This document shows positions 1 through 9,160 of a stretch of 64,000 bases of DNA, in pieces. Every line of letters starts with the position of its first letter. The first letter of the stretch is position 1. The position numbers and the translations under genes were made by a program. The stretch lies in the NCBI GenBank assembly GCA_965267335.1, contig OZ253953.1, positions 310,001-374,000 on the forward strand, written 5' to 3'. Under the pieces are notes generated by a model. That model was given only the letters and a program-made list of their open reading frames with translations, did not search any database and was not told where the DNA came from. This DNA comes from G965267335 sp965267335. GTDB taxonomy: Bacteria > Bacteroidota > Bacteroidia > Cytophagales > JAAEPT01.

Positions 1-2343
1 TACACCTTTTGAAAGTGCCGGTCTACCACTCTCTTTATGATCAGGAATGACTACCTCATAGCCTAATCGTACGAGTAACTTTATAGCGGTAATGCCAATT
101 GGCACATCATTGAAATTGATCACCTCATCTGCAAAAAAGTATACCGTCTTCTTTATGGCTCCCGATGGTTTTAGCTCACTAGGGTTTTTCGAAGCCCACT
201 TTCGTAGTGTTGTTTTGTACATCTTCGGCAACTTTCGCTTTTGAGAGATTCCCATAAAGCTCTTTACCAAAGGAGCACTGAGTGGAAAGCTACCTCCAAA
301 ATTGTATAACCAGGGTACACTGGCAAATTTTTGGTTGGTTTTGGCCACCGTAGCGATCATTTTTGATCTTCTTGGGGTGCCATTTGCTTTTTGGTAGTTG
401 TATTGAAATTCAGACTTCAATAAAGCCATGTCAACGTTCGAAGGACACTCAGACTTACAGCCCTTACAAGACAAACAAAGGTCTAGCACTTCTTTAATCT
501 CTTCATGATCGAAACGATTGGGCTTATCAGAGTTAGTCAGAAACTCTCTGAGAATATTTGCTCTGGCACGGGTGGTGTCCTTTTCATTTTTGGTTGCCAT
601 ATAGCTTGGGCACATCGTTCCACCTGAAAGATGAGTCTTCCTACAATCTCCCGATCCATTGCATTTCTCTGCTAACCTAAGTACTCCCTCAGTGTCACTA
701 AAATCAATAACAGTTTTAATCTCCGGAGTTTGCTGCCCTTCTTCATAACGCAAAAACTCGTTCATCTTCGGGGTGGCCACAATTTTACCCGGATTAAAAA
801 TATTTTCCGGATCCCAGGTCTTTTTAACTGACTCGATCAGAACGTAGTTCTTTTCGCCAACCATTTTTCTGACAAACTCACCCCTGACTCGTCCGTCACC
901 ATGCTCTCCACTCATTGAGCCCCGATATTTTTTTACCAGATCGGCAACTTCATCTGTGATTTTAAAAAAGAGTTCCCGGTCACCCTTCACCTTCAGATCA
1001 AGTACCGGCCTGAGATGAATTTCTCCGTCACCGATGTGCGCATAGTAGACACATTCTTTGTTGTATTTATCAGTAATGAGCTTGAATTCCCTCATATACT
1101 CGGGTAGGTCGACTGGAGCTACGGCTGTGTCTTCTATACAGGCTACCGCTTTAGGATCACCCGGTATATTGGCCAGGAGACCCAGGCCAGCTTTTCTCAG
1201 GTTCCAGACTTTGGTCACATCTGATCCGAATAAAATCGGGTAGTGGTAACCAAAATTATTATCCCGCATTTCTTTCTCCATACGGGCAGCGATATCATAA
1301 ATTTCTTCTTTTGTTTCTCTGGCAAATTCAACGACCAACAACGCGCCAGGGTCACCTTCTACAAAAAATCTGTTTTTTTGCTGCTCAATGTTTTCTTTCG
1401 TGCAGTCAAGTATGATTTTATCAATCAGCTCGACCGCTCCCGGATTATATTTTAGAGCGATTAAATTGGCCTTAAAAGACTCTTCGAGAGTTTCGCAATG
1501 GACAGCAATAACCGCAACTTCTTTAGGGGGCAGATCGACCAGGTTGAGTTTTATTTCTGTTGTAAATGCGAGAGTACCCTCTGAGCCTGCCAATAGTTTA
1601 CAAAAATTAAACTCTTCTTCTCCTTTAAATATTCGTGACTGAAGCAAGACATCAATCGCGTAACCCGTGTTTCTCCGGTTAATTTCCGGTTTTGGAAATT
1701 CCTTTTCAATCTCCTGCTGATTCTCTTCCTTGCTCAATATTTCACGAGCATGTCTGTAAACCTCTCCTTCTCTTCCTTCTGTTTGGCATTTTAGTTCAAA
1801 ATCCTCTCGGGTAGTTTTCCCAAATGTAGCTTCCGTTCCATCACTTAGAATTGTTTTCAGTTCAAGAAGATGGTCTCTGGTGGTCCCGTAAATCACAGAA
1901 TGTGAACCGCAGGAATTATTACCTACCATTCCGCCAACCATACATCGATTGGAAGTTGAGGTTTCAGGGGCAAAAAACAACCCGTATTGCTGCAGGCACT
2001 TATTCAGATCATCTCTAACCACTCCAGGCTGAAGCCTTACCCACTTTTCTTCCTTGTTAACCTCAATGATTTTTGTGAAGTACTTCGATACATCCACAAT
2101 TATACCGTTGCCTACCACCTGTCCGCCCAGAGAGGTTCCGGCTGTTCTTGGAATAAGAGAGGTTTTATGTTTTCGGGCAAATTGAATTAATTTCTTAATA
2201 TCATCTTCATTGCGAGGTCGCGCCACAGCAAGAGGCAACTCCCTATATACCGATGCATCAGTCGCATAAAGCGTGCGCAATGTCTTGTCGGTGTAGAAAT
2301 CACCTGCTAATTCTTTACCTAACTCTGTTAATTTCGCGAGCAT
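1..2343 (-). CDS. FAD-binding and 4Fe-4S oxidoreductase (GlcD/D-2-hydroxyacid dehydrogenase type), 3' end missing
   Basis: Translating the minus strand from the ATG at 2343 gives 781 open codons that run off the left edge, so the C-terminus is absent. Residues about 20-250 form a PCMH-type FAD domain, with GTSLGG and GNNSCGSHSVIYGTTRDH visible; residues about 280-530 resemble the FAD-oxidase C-terminal domain. Cys561, 567 and 578 and then Cys623, 626, 629 and 633 (CxxCxxCxxxCP) form a ferredoxin-like pair of Fe-S clusters. The family oxidises D-2-hydroxyacids such as D-lactate, glycolate or D-2-hydroxyglutarate and passes electrons to quinone or an electron carrier. Full-length relatives with this fusion are usually near 970-1000 residues, so a CCG-type domain probably lies outside the window. 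The substrate cannot be read from the sequence. A possible promoter and operator lie just upstream. Confidence 0.88.
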   Translation of the reverse strand, partial: MLAKLTELGKELAGDFYTDKTLRTLYATDASVYRELPLAVARPRNEDDIKKLIQFARKHKTSLIPRTAGTSLGGQVVGNGIIVDVSKYFTKIIEVNKEEKWVRLQPGVVRDDLNKCLQQYGLFFAPETSTSNRCMVGGMVGNNSCGSHSVIYGTTRDHLLELKTILSDGTEATFGKTTREDFELKCQTEGREGEVYRHAREILSKEENQQEIEKEFPKPEINRRNTGYAIDVLLQSRIFKGEEEFNFCKLLAGSEGTLAFTTEIKLNLVDLPPKEVAVIAVHCETLEESFKANLIALKYNPGAVELIDKIILDCTKENIEQQKNRFFVEGDPGALLVVEFARETKEEIYDIAARMEKEMRDNNFGYHYPILFGSDVTKVWNLRKAGLGLLANIPGDPKAVACIEDTAVAPVDLPEYMREFKLITDKYNKECVYYAHIGDGEIHLRPVLDLKVKGDRELFFKITDEVADLVKKYRGSMSGEHGDGRVRGEFVRKMVGEKNYVLIESVKKTWDPENIFNPGKIVATPKMNEFLRYEEGQQTPEIKTVIDFSDTEGVLRLAEKCNGSGDCRKTHLSGGTMCPSYMATKNEKDTTRARANILREFLTNSDKPNRFDHEEIKEVLDLCLSCKGCKSECPSNVDMALLKSEFQYNYQKANGTPRRSKMIATVAKTNQKFASVPWLYNFGGSFPLSAPLVKSFMGISQKRKLPKMYKTTLRKWASKNPSELKPSGAIKKTVYFFADEVINFNDVPIGITAIKLLVRLGYEVVIPDHKESGRPALSKGV

Positions 2344-2367
2344 GAAAACGATTTGTTTTTGAGGACG

Positions 2368-2400
2368 CAAATTTAGGCATTTCAATGTAATGAAATGCAA
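2368..2400 (-). promoter_or_regulatory. Candidate promoter with a palindrome in the spacer
   Basis: On the minus strand, TAAATTTG (2375-2368) matches the Bacteroidota -7 consensus TAnnTTTG, and a TTG (2400-2398) lies 22 nt upstream as a -33-like element. The spacer is filled by a perfect 8-bp inverted repeat, GCATTTCA (2377-2384) and TGAAATGC (2391-2398), with a 6-nt centre. This would start a transcript about 20 nt before the dehydrogenase ATG at 2343. The position fits a repressor operator, but no binding protein can be named. Confidence 0.45.
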
Positions 2401-2449
2401 TAAACAGAGTCATTAGCAATATTATCATAATTTAGCGTTTTGAACAGAT

Positions 2450-3814
2450 ATGCTTAGGTCCGGTAAAAAATGGGTTAGAAGAACAAAAAGAGCAGTCCTC
2501 GGACTTGCTCTGGTCGTGCTCATATTAGGCTTTTCCGTATTCGGCACTGTAGACTACACGCACTATTCAAGACAAGCCTATTTCAAGACAACTTTAGAAA
2601 GAGTCGAAAAACTTAATTATCCCAAAGAGGAAAACGGAGAATACTTGCTTGCTGGTTGGTCAAAAGTGAATATTACGCCTGAACAGCCTTGTGATATGGC
2701 TGCCTACGGCAATCGTGGACCTTATGAAGGCATACTGGATTCGGTATACTTGCGTACCATTGTATTGGATAATGGTATCAGCAAAATAGGGATCGTCTCA
2801 TATGATCTTCTTATGGTCTCTAAGGCCATTGAAGATGGTGTTAATCAATTGGTTGACTCTATCGGACTTGGCCTTGATGGAATCTATTTTTGCGCCACAC
2901 ACACCCATAGCTCCATTGGAAATTGGAGTAAACCATATGGCTACTCTTTCACGATGGGGGATTTCAGGCAGGACATAACGGACATGATTATTAATAAAAC
3001 CATCACTAGTTTTAAACAATCCATAGCTACGGCTGATACCAGTACGGTGTGCAGTTATTCAAAAAGGGCTCCAAAGTTTGTGTACAACCGGTTGGTCAAT
3101 GGTGGAATCACTGATGATCTTTTCCGAATGGTTTTCTTATCCAAATCAAATGGCCAGAAAGCGGCATTCAGTACTTATTCAGCACACCCTACCATACTTA
3201 AAGATGACAACAAACTGTTGAGTAATGATTATGTTGGTTATATGCTCAACCGAATGGAAAAGAATATGGGACTCGATATGGCTATGTTTGCAGCCGGCAC
3301 TGTAGGTAGTCATGGGCCATTCACCTGGATAGAGGGAGGTGGAGATGTAAGGAAATTTGGCGAGCAATTGGCGGACTCTATTACTGTACAACCTGACAGC
3401 CTTAGGTTCAAGAAGTTGACTTCTTTGGCATTTTATGAATTACCCGTAATGCTTGGAGAGCCTCAACTCAGGACACGTGATTTCTTTGGTTTCAGATTAA
3501 GAAGTTGGGTTTTTAATTCACTGCTGGATGAACCTGAGATTAGTCTGAAATTTCTCAAATTTGATCGACTTTTTTTTGCAAGCACTCCATGTGACTTTTC
3601 TGGAGAATTTTCACAAAAAATAAGTGCAAGCACAAAAATTGGAAATGAATCCATAGTTGTCACAAGTTTCGGTGGCGGATATACAGGATATGCCATTCCA
3701 AGCAAATATTATGAGATTGATCACACAGAGACCCATGAAATGAATTGGTATGGCCCTTTCCACGGAGACTATTTGAGCGCCCTTATTGGCACGGGTTTCA
3801 GCAAAATAAAATGA
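2450..3814 (+). CDS. Neutral/alkaline ceramidase-like protein, membrane-anchored, short form
   Basis: The 454-residue protein has a basic N-terminus and one hydrophobic segment (about residues 15-35), indicating a signal anchor or uncleaved signal. The pattern ITPEQPCDMAAYG followed by THTHS (His151, His153) is typical of the neutral ceramidase N-terminal domain, where these histidines belong to the zinc site. Known family members hydrolyse the N-acyl bond of ceramide. The protein is much shorter than classical neutral ceramidases (over 600 residues) and lacks an obvious C-terminal Ig-like domain. The usual NxGDxSPN nucleophile region seems to be replaced by AAGTVGSHGP, so ceramidase activity is uncertain and the substrate may be another amide or lipid. 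It is divergent from the dehydrogenase upstream. Confidence 0.7.
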   Translation: MLRSGKKWVRRTKRAVLGLALVVLILGFSVFGTVDYTHYSRQAYFKTTLERVEKLNYPKEENGEYLLAGWSKVNITPEQPCDMAAYGNRGPYEGILDSVYLRTIVLDNGISKIGIVSYDLLMVSKAIEDGVNQLVDSIGLGLDGIYFCATHTHSSIGNWSKPYGYSFTMGDFRQDITDMIINKTITSFKQSIATADTSTVCSYSKRAPKFVYNRLVNGGITDDLFRMVFLSKSNGQKAAFSTYSAHPTILKDDNKLLSNDYVGYMLNRMEKNMGLDMAMFAAGTVGSHGPFTWIEGGGDVRKFGEQLADSITVQPDSLRFKKLTSLAFYELPVMLGEPQLRTRDFFGFRLRSWVFNSLLDEPEISLKFLKFDRLFFASTPCDFSGEFSQKISASTKIGNESIVVTSFGGGYTGYAIPSKYYEIDHTETHEMNWYGPFHGDYLSALIGTGFSKIK

Positions 3815-3931
3815 TGTAATATTTGAGTAAGTAGTCAATTTTATACCCTAAAACGTTGAATTTATTTCTTTTTAACTGAGTTTTTTTTCTCTACCTTCCC
3901 TATACACTTACAACCCGCTAACTCTACGAGT

Positions 3932-5383
3932 ATGTCAAAATTAAAGAACATCATCAAGCAACTCTCCACGGATGACTACGAGCATATCTTCAACAGCCTT
4001 ATGGATAGTGAAGCCACAAAGTCGGCTTATCTACTCAAACACCTGAGAGAGAAAAGACTTACAGATAAGAATATAATGCTTGAGCTTGACGTCAATGTCA
4101 ACGCTTTCTACACCCTACGTTCGCGGTTGAATCAGAAGATTGAAGAGTTCCTTCTGAAGCAAATGCAAAGCCCTCGTACGGACTTACTTAAGAAAGTGGC
4201 TAATGTAAACGAAATTGTATTTACAAAGAAAAGGGCCATTGCTGTTGCTACGTTGAAAAAACTCGAGAAAGAGCTATTGGACTATGACCTTTCTAATGAA
4301 CTTACCCAGGTCTATAAGTCTTTGAAAAAATTACATATAAATACGGCTGAGTATTTCCATTACTCTCAGCTATATAATAAACATGTCGCATTTAACCTGG
4401 CCGTTGATAAGGCAGAAGAAATGTTGGCCGACTACTTTCACAAATATGGCACCTATGTGCTAACCAACGAGGAAAGTGTCAAATTTGAGCTGGAAGCAAT
4501 ACTTACAGAGATGGGAAATGTGAGTAAACTTTATAAGTCCCACAGGCTGTATGTGTATAAGAGCTGTATTACAATTTTTCATAGCCTTATGGTGGAAAAT
4601 AATGAAGACAGTAGCGATGAAGAGCCAATTGAAGATATCATAACTAAGGTTGAAAAGATTTTCGATACTTATTATCTGGACTCTACATATTACCATATCA
4701 AAATTGTATTTGAGTATCTCAAGCTCCTTTACTACGATCACTACAAAGTTTACAAGAAGTCTGAAATACATTTCAACGAAATCAAGTCGAAGGCCGGAGT
4801 ACTGTTGACTAACTACAATCTGTTTACCTTTCCTTCACACTTCTACATCATTAAGATGGAGCGATACCTACGAATGAACAGGGAAGATAGAATGTTTCAC
4901 GATAGCAAGAGAGAGATAGAAGAAGTTGAGCCCAATTTTGATGACATCTCAAATACACTGGTCTACTATCAATTTGTTGCACTCTCATGTTACTATGCAG
5001 GAAGGCATGCTCAGGGTGTAGAATATCTTAACGAAGTACTCCAGAAGTTAAATCTAAAGAAATATCCGAAGGCCTACTTAGAAACCAGGTTGCTCGCAGT
5101 CTTCCTGGGAAGATTCTCCGAATCTAAAAAGAGCCTTGATCAAAGCATCAGTAGCATTCAGCGATTGATAAGACTTGCCGGAAAAGACGAGTGCACCCAT
5201 TCTGTAGTTTTTATCAAAATTCTCAAAGCTTCGATGAATGACAAATTGGAATTCCCTGCTAAGCTTAAAAAGATAAAAACCAATATCGAGAAACTTCAAA
5301 AAGTAGATATTCCACAATATTCACCCATCAAGTACATTAAGTTTGACCAACACTTTGTGTCAAATCTGATGGAGAATATGTAA
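3932..5383 (+). CDS. Hypothetical helical protein, 483 aa
   Basis: I do not recognise this family. The product has no signal peptide or membrane segment and is rich in Lys, Glu, Leu and Tyr, with long stretches that look alpha-helical and could be TPR-like repeats. The N-terminal 75 residues (KHLREKRLTDKNIMLELDVN) resemble a helix-turn-helix-like or small helical module, after which helices continue to the end. It is probably cytoplasmic. It is transcribed alone and ends tail-to-tail with the response regulator gene, 25 bp away. No catalytic motif is visible. The long frame and start ATG at 3932 make it a real gene. Confidence 0.75.
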   Translation: MSKLKNIIKQLSTDDYEHIFNSLMDSEATKSAYLLKHLREKRLTDKNIMLELDVNVNAFYTLRSRLNQKIEEFLLKQMQSPRTDLLKKVANVNEIVFTKKRAIAVATLKKLEKELLDYDLSNELTQVYKSLKKLHINTAEYFHYSQLYNKHVAFNLAVDKAEEMLADYFHKYGTYVLTNEESVKFELEAILTEMGNVSKLYKSHRLYVYKSCITIFHSLMVENNEDSSDEEPIEDIITKVEKIFDTYYLDSTYYHIKIVFEYLKLLYYDHYKVYKKSEIHFNEIKSKAGVLLTNYNLFTFPSHFYIIKMERYLRMNREDRMFHDSKREIEEVEPNFDDISNTLVYYQFVALSCYYAGRHAQGVEYLNEVLQKLNLKKYPKAYLETRLLAVFLGRFSESKKSLDQSISSIQRLIRLAGKDECTHSVVFIKILKASMNDKLEFPAKLKKIKTNIEKLQKVDIPQYSPIKYIKFDQHFVSNLMENM

Positions 5384-5408
5384 TAGGAAATACGGAAACT
5401 CTCAACCC

Positions 5409-5816
5409 TTAGAGCTCCATTATATTACTCTCAGTCAGTGGTTTGTTGAGGTATTTATAAACGTGTGAGTTCTTCTTGGCCTCGGTAAGGTCTCTTGGGT
5501 TCAGGGAGGAGGTAAGCAATACAATTTTGCAATTGTCCTTTACCTTCTTGGACAACTTCTCAAATTCTTCGAGGAACTGAAAGCCATCCATGATCGGCAT
5601 ATTAATGTCAAGAAAAATAAGCTCTGGCAAGAAGTCCGAAACGTCTGATGGTACTCTATCTATGCTTCTTAAGTACTCCAATGCACTTTTGGCGCTCGTA
5701 TGTGAAAATACTACTTTCGACTTTCCGCAGGACTCGATCATTTTTTGATTGATGATATTGTCAATCTCATTATCATCCACCAACATAATAGCTCTAAACT
5801 GGTCTTTTTCTGACAT
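5409..5816 (-). CDS. Single-domain response regulator (CheY-like receiver)
   Basis: The 135-residue protein is a stand-alone receiver domain with no output domain. The acidic pair is in VDDNEIDN near residue 14, the phospho-acceptor Asp is in LIFLDINMPIMDG near residue 70, the conserved Thr/Ser is in VLLTSS and the Lys is in YLNKPL. Such proteins accept phosphate from a histidine kinase and act by protein-protein contact. No kinase gene is nearby, so the partner is unknown. It lies 71 bp downstream of the aldehyde dehydrogenase gene on the same strand with no terminator visible between them, so read-through is possible. The motif AAAGGGAAT just before the ATG may serve as a ribosome binding site. 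Confidence 0.88.
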   Translation of the reverse strand: MSEKDQFRAIMLVDDNEIDNIINQKMIESCGKSKVVFSHTSAKSALEYLRSIDRVPSDVSDFLPELIFLDINMPIMDGFQFLEEFEKLSKKVKDNCKIVLLTSSLNPRDLTEAKKNSHVYKYLNKPLTESNIMEL

Positions 5817-5887
5817 ATTCCCTTTGTCTATAGTTACCTAATTTGCTGAAATAACTGGCTTATTGCAAGCCCCGATTAAATAAATAA

Positions 5888-7417
5888 CTAGATGTCAAAT
5901 TTAATACCCTGAGCCAGTGGTAATTCCTTTCCCCAGTTAATTGTATTGGTTTGCCTTCTCATGTACAATTTCCAGGCATCTGAGCCAGATTCGCGTCCTC
6001 CACCGGTTTCTTTTTCGCCTCCAAAAGCCCCACCAATTTCTGCCCCTGAAGTTCCAATATTCACATTTGCGATACCACAATCGGAGCCAACGGCCGATAA
6101 AAACCTCTCCGACTCCTGCATATTGTCTGAAAAAATTGCAGAACTGAGCCCTTGTCTTACATCGTTCTGTATGGCTATAGCCTGGTCAATGTCTCCGCTA
6201 TACTTGATTAAATAAAGCAATGGAGCAAAAGTCTCTTCCTGTACTATTTTGAAGTGCGCTCCCACTTCAGCAACTGCCGGTTGGACATAGTTTTCATTTT
6301 TGCCTTCAACAGGCGTGCCTCCAACCAGTATATTGCCCCCTTCTTCTTTTACTTTTTTCAGTGCCTCAAAGAAACCCTCTGCGGCCTCGACATCAATTAA
6401 GGGACCAACCAATGTACCCTCGTCCAATGGGCTTCCGGGCTTCAATCCACTATAAACTTTAAGTAGCGATTCTTTTACCTGATCATAAATATCCTCATGA
6501 ACAATTAATCTTCTGGTTGAGGTGCAGCGTTGTCCACAGGTACCCACAGCACCAAAAACTACTGCACGTAGCGTGAGATCAAGATTGGCATTCGGTGTAA
6601 TAATTAATGCATTGTTACCTCCTAATTCCAATAGTGACTTTCCGAGTCTTGCTCCTACATTCGCTGCAACTGATTTTCCCATACGGGTAGAACCTGTTGC
6701 GGACACCAATGGAATTCTGGTATCAGCAGCCATGAGTTCTCCTATTTCTCTTCCTCCAATGATGAGATTAAATACACCTTCCGGAACATCGTTTTCCTTC
6801 AATACAGATTGAATAGTGTTATGACACGCAACTGCTGTTAGAGGTGTTTTTTCTGAGGGCTTCCAAATCACTGTGTCTCCGCAAATAGCAGCAATCATTG
6901 TGTTCCAGGACCAAACGGCAACCGGAAAGTTAAAGGCAGATATCACAGCTACCGGACCAAGTGGATGATACTGCTCGTACATACGGTGTTCTGGGCGTTC
7001 AGAATGCATCGTAAAACCATGCAGTTGCCTTGACATCCCTACAGCCATGTCACAGATGTCAATCATTTCCTGTACTTCCCCAAGACCTTCCTGATAAATC
7101 TTTCCCATTTCCAGGGTCACCAACTTTCCAAGAGCCTCTTTATTTTCTCTGAGTTTATTGCCAATTTGCCGGACCACTTCTCCACGCTTAGGTGCAGGCC
7201 ACTTTCTCCACTCTTCAAATGCAGCTGTTGCTTTATTTACAACTTCATCATAATCACTTGCAGAAGCTTGTTTGAAAGTTGTTAGCTCACTTAAGTCAAT
7301 CGGGGTGTGTACCGAAAGAGGTTCTCCGGAACCTGATTTCCATTGAGTTCCTGTACATACTGCATTCACACTTTCGCCTATTCCACAAGCAGATAAAATT
7401 TCCTTGAAGTTGTCCAT
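5888..7417 (-). CDS. amaB: Aldehyde dehydrogenase, ALDH7 type (alpha-aminoadipic semialdehyde / piperidine-6-carboxylate dehydrogenase)
   Basis: The 509-residue protein covers a complete ALDH fold. The catalytic Cys298 is in GTCGQRCTSTRR and the general base Glu264 in LLELGGNNA, both close to the antiquitin (ALDH7) signature. This group oxidises alpha-aminoadipic semialdehyde, in equilibrium with piperidine-6-carboxylate, to alpha-aminoadipate using NAD(P)+, a step in lysine degradation. It may also detoxify other aldehydes. Residues ATGSTRMGK and WKPSEKTPL belong to the nucleotide-binding part. No other lysine catabolism gene is next to it, so the substrate rests on subfamily resemblance only. 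A terminator at 7443-7477 separates it from degP upstream. Confidence 0.85.
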   Translation of the reverse strand: MDNFKEILSACGIGESVNAVCTGTQWKSGSGEPLSVHTPIDLSELTTFKQASASDYDEVVNKATAAFEEWRKWPAPKRGEVVRQIGNKLRENKEALGKLVTLEMGKIYQEGLGEVQEMIDICDMAVGMSRQLHGFTMHSERPEHRMYEQYHPLGPVAVISAFNFPVAVWSWNTMIAAICGDTVIWKPSEKTPLTAVACHNTIQSVLKENDVPEGVFNLIIGGREIGELMAADTRIPLVSATGSTRMGKSVAANVGARLGKSLLELGGNNALIITPNANLDLTLRAVVFGAVGTCGQRCTSTRRLIVHEDIYDQVKESLLKVYSGLKPGSPLDEGTLVGPLIDVEAAEGFFEALKKVKEEGGNILVGGTPVEGKNENYVQPAVAEVGAHFKIVQEETFAPLLYLIKYSGDIDQAIAIQNDVRQGLSSAIFSDNMQESERFLSAVGSDCGIANVNIGTSGAEIGGAFGGEKETGGGRESGSDAWKLYMRRQTNTINWGKELPLAQGIKFDI

Positions 7418-7442
7418 TCGTATGAGTTAGTTTTTGAGAATT

Positions 7443-7477
7443 AAAAAACCCCAATAATTACATTTGATCATTGGGGT
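7443..7477 (-). terminator. Rho-independent terminator after the DegP-type gene
   Basis: An 8-bp perfect stem (ACCCCAAT, 7448-7455, with ATTGGGGT, 7470-7477) encloses a 14-nt loop and is followed on the minus strand by six U (7448-7443). It lies 29 bp beyond the protease stop codon and 26 bp before the aldehyde dehydrogenase ATG. Confidence 0.8.
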
Positions 7478-7505
7478 CTTACTAATTTAAGTTTTGAAAT
7501 CTTTT

Positions 7506-9005
7506 TTACCAACCAAAGCCTATATATACTTTCTGGCCATTATTGTCGATTGCTTCAATTAAAGCTCCGTCTTTCTTATGTTTCAACAAGGTAATCACAG
7601 CATCCGGTGATTTAACTTTATTATAGTTGATTTTTGTAATCACAAAACCTTTCCGAATACCAGCTTCCTTGAGCTTTCCATTCTCCATAGAAATGACTCG
7701 CACTCCATAGTCCAGACCCAGCACCTCCTGCTCTTCTTTTGTCAGTCCCCTCATTTTAGCGCCAAGGGTAGTCACTATCATAGCATCCTCTTTCTTGACA
7801 ATTTCGGTGTTACCTAATTTATTTTTGAGAACCACGTTAACGGTATTTTCTTCTCCATCTCTCAGGTAAGTCACCTGAATCTCATCACCAGGGCGGTAAA
7901 GTGCTACATTCTCCTGAAGTTCAGATGGTGAAGACACCTCATGCGTATTGATCTTCGTGATCACATCTCCCACTTCAAGGTTCGCTTCTTCAGCCGCGCT
8001 ACCCTCTCTCACATCTGCAATGTAAATTCCTTTCAGGGACTCCAGTCCTTTTTCTTCCATCAGTTCAGCTGTCACTTCCTGAATGGATACTCCGAGTAGT
8101 GCCCGTTGTACTTGACCGTAATCTTTTAAGTCGTCCATTACCTTTTTGACAAGGTTGGAAGGAACAGCAAACGAATAACCGGCATAGGTTCCTGTAGGTG
8201 TTGCAATGGCGGTATTGATACCAATCAGTTTTCCTGTTCGGTCTACCAAAGCTCCTCCACTGTTACCAGGGTTGACCGCAGCATCCGTCTGAATAAATGA
8301 TTCTATTGCCAGGTTATCTTTGTCGTGAAGTATATTAATGTTACGTCCTTTGGCACTTACGATTCCAGCCGTCACGGTTGATGTAAGGTCAAATGGATTA
8401 CCAACAGCCAACACCCAATCACCAACTTCTACCTGATCACTATTCGCATAAGGAATAAAAGGAAGTGCATTATCAGTTTCTATTTTCAACAGAGCCAGGT
8501 CCGTTGTCGGATCCGTTCCTATTACTTCTGCTTCAAATTCTCTCTTGTCGAACAATACCACCTCTACCTTACTCGCTCCTTCTACCACGTGGTTGTTAGT
8601 CGCGATATAACCCGATGAAGTGAGTATCACACCAGATCCGGAACCAGCATGTTGAGGACCTTCCGGTAGCTGTTGAGGTTGACGATGTCCGTATCGATCA
8701 CCAAAGAACTCTCTAAAGATTTCATCCTCAGGAAAGATGCTCCTGGTTTGTGCTATTTCCTTATACATCTTTACGTGTACGACAGCAGGAGTAGTCGCTT
8801 TAGCAGCGGCTTTGAAATCCAAACCGGCTGGTACGTCTGATTTGATATCATAGCCTGCAAGTTCATATTTCTGTATGGCCTCTATTGTAGAAGGCTTTTT
8901 AGTCTCTGAGCTGTCGTCCAAAAAAATCTTATAGCCACCAATGGCTATAAGTCCGCCTATGAGTGAAGCGGCTACTGTGCTCAATAAAAATTGTTTTTTA
9001 TTCAT
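7506..9005 (-). CDS. degP: Do/DegP-type periplasmic serine endoprotease
   Basis: The 499-residue protein begins with a signal/anchor segment (VAASLIGGLIAIGGYKIFL). The trypsin-like domain holds the full triad: His139 (NNHVVEGA), Asp169 (TDLALLKI) and Ser249 (NPGNSGGAL). PDZ1 (about 300-385) contains ALLGVSIQEV and a shorter PDZ2-like region (about 410-499) follows, as in Do/HtrA family members that degrade or refold damaged envelope proteins. The neighbour upstream on the same strand is a small heat shock protein, which fits a protein quality-control role. A hairpin lies between the two genes and another follows this one, so they may be separate transcripts. HtrA is an alternative name. Confidence 0.93.
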   Translation of the reverse strand: MNKKQFLLSTVAASLIGGLIAIGGYKIFLDDSSETKKPSTIEAIQKYELAGYDIKSDVPAGLDFKAAAKATTPAVVHVKMYKEIAQTRSIFPEDEIFREFFGDRYGHRQPQQLPEGPQHAGSGSGVILTSSGYIATNNHVVEGASKVEVVLFDKREFEAEVIGTDPTTDLALLKIETDNALPFIPYANSDQVEVGDWVLAVGNPFDLTSTVTAGIVSAKGRNINILHDKDNLAIESFIQTDAAVNPGNSGGALVDRTGKLIGINTAIATPTGTYAGYSFAVPSNLVKKVMDDLKDYGQVQRALLGVSIQEVTAELMEEKGLESLKGIYIADVREGSAAEEANLEVGDVITKINTHEVSSPSELQENVALYRPGDEIQVTYLRDGEENTVNVVLKNKLGNTEIVKKEDAMIVTTLGAKMRGLTKEEQEVLGLDYGVRVISMENGKLKEAGIRKGFVITKINYNKVKSPDAVITLLKHKKDGALIEAIDNNGQKVYIGFGW

Positions 9006-9124
9006 ATCCGTACACTTTCTTATTTACAATTTAATTCAACATATCAAAAACGTTACAATCAAGATGATTATTGTTTTTGCATTATCCAGTCAGCTCAGGA
9101 GTTGACAATCGCAGGCAATAAACC

Positions 9125-9152
9125 GGCCGGCTCCCTTAACCAAGAGCCGGCC
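9125..9152 (-). terminator. GC-rich hairpin after hsp20
   Basis: A perfect 9-bp stem, GGCCGGCTC (9125-9133) with GAGCCGGCC (9144-9152), starts 8 bp beyond the hsp20 stop codon. On the minus strand it is followed by GGTTTATTG, a weak U-tract, so termination may be partial or the hairpin may mainly protect the mRNA 3' end. Confidence 0.6.
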
Positions 9153-9160
9153 AGTCAACC

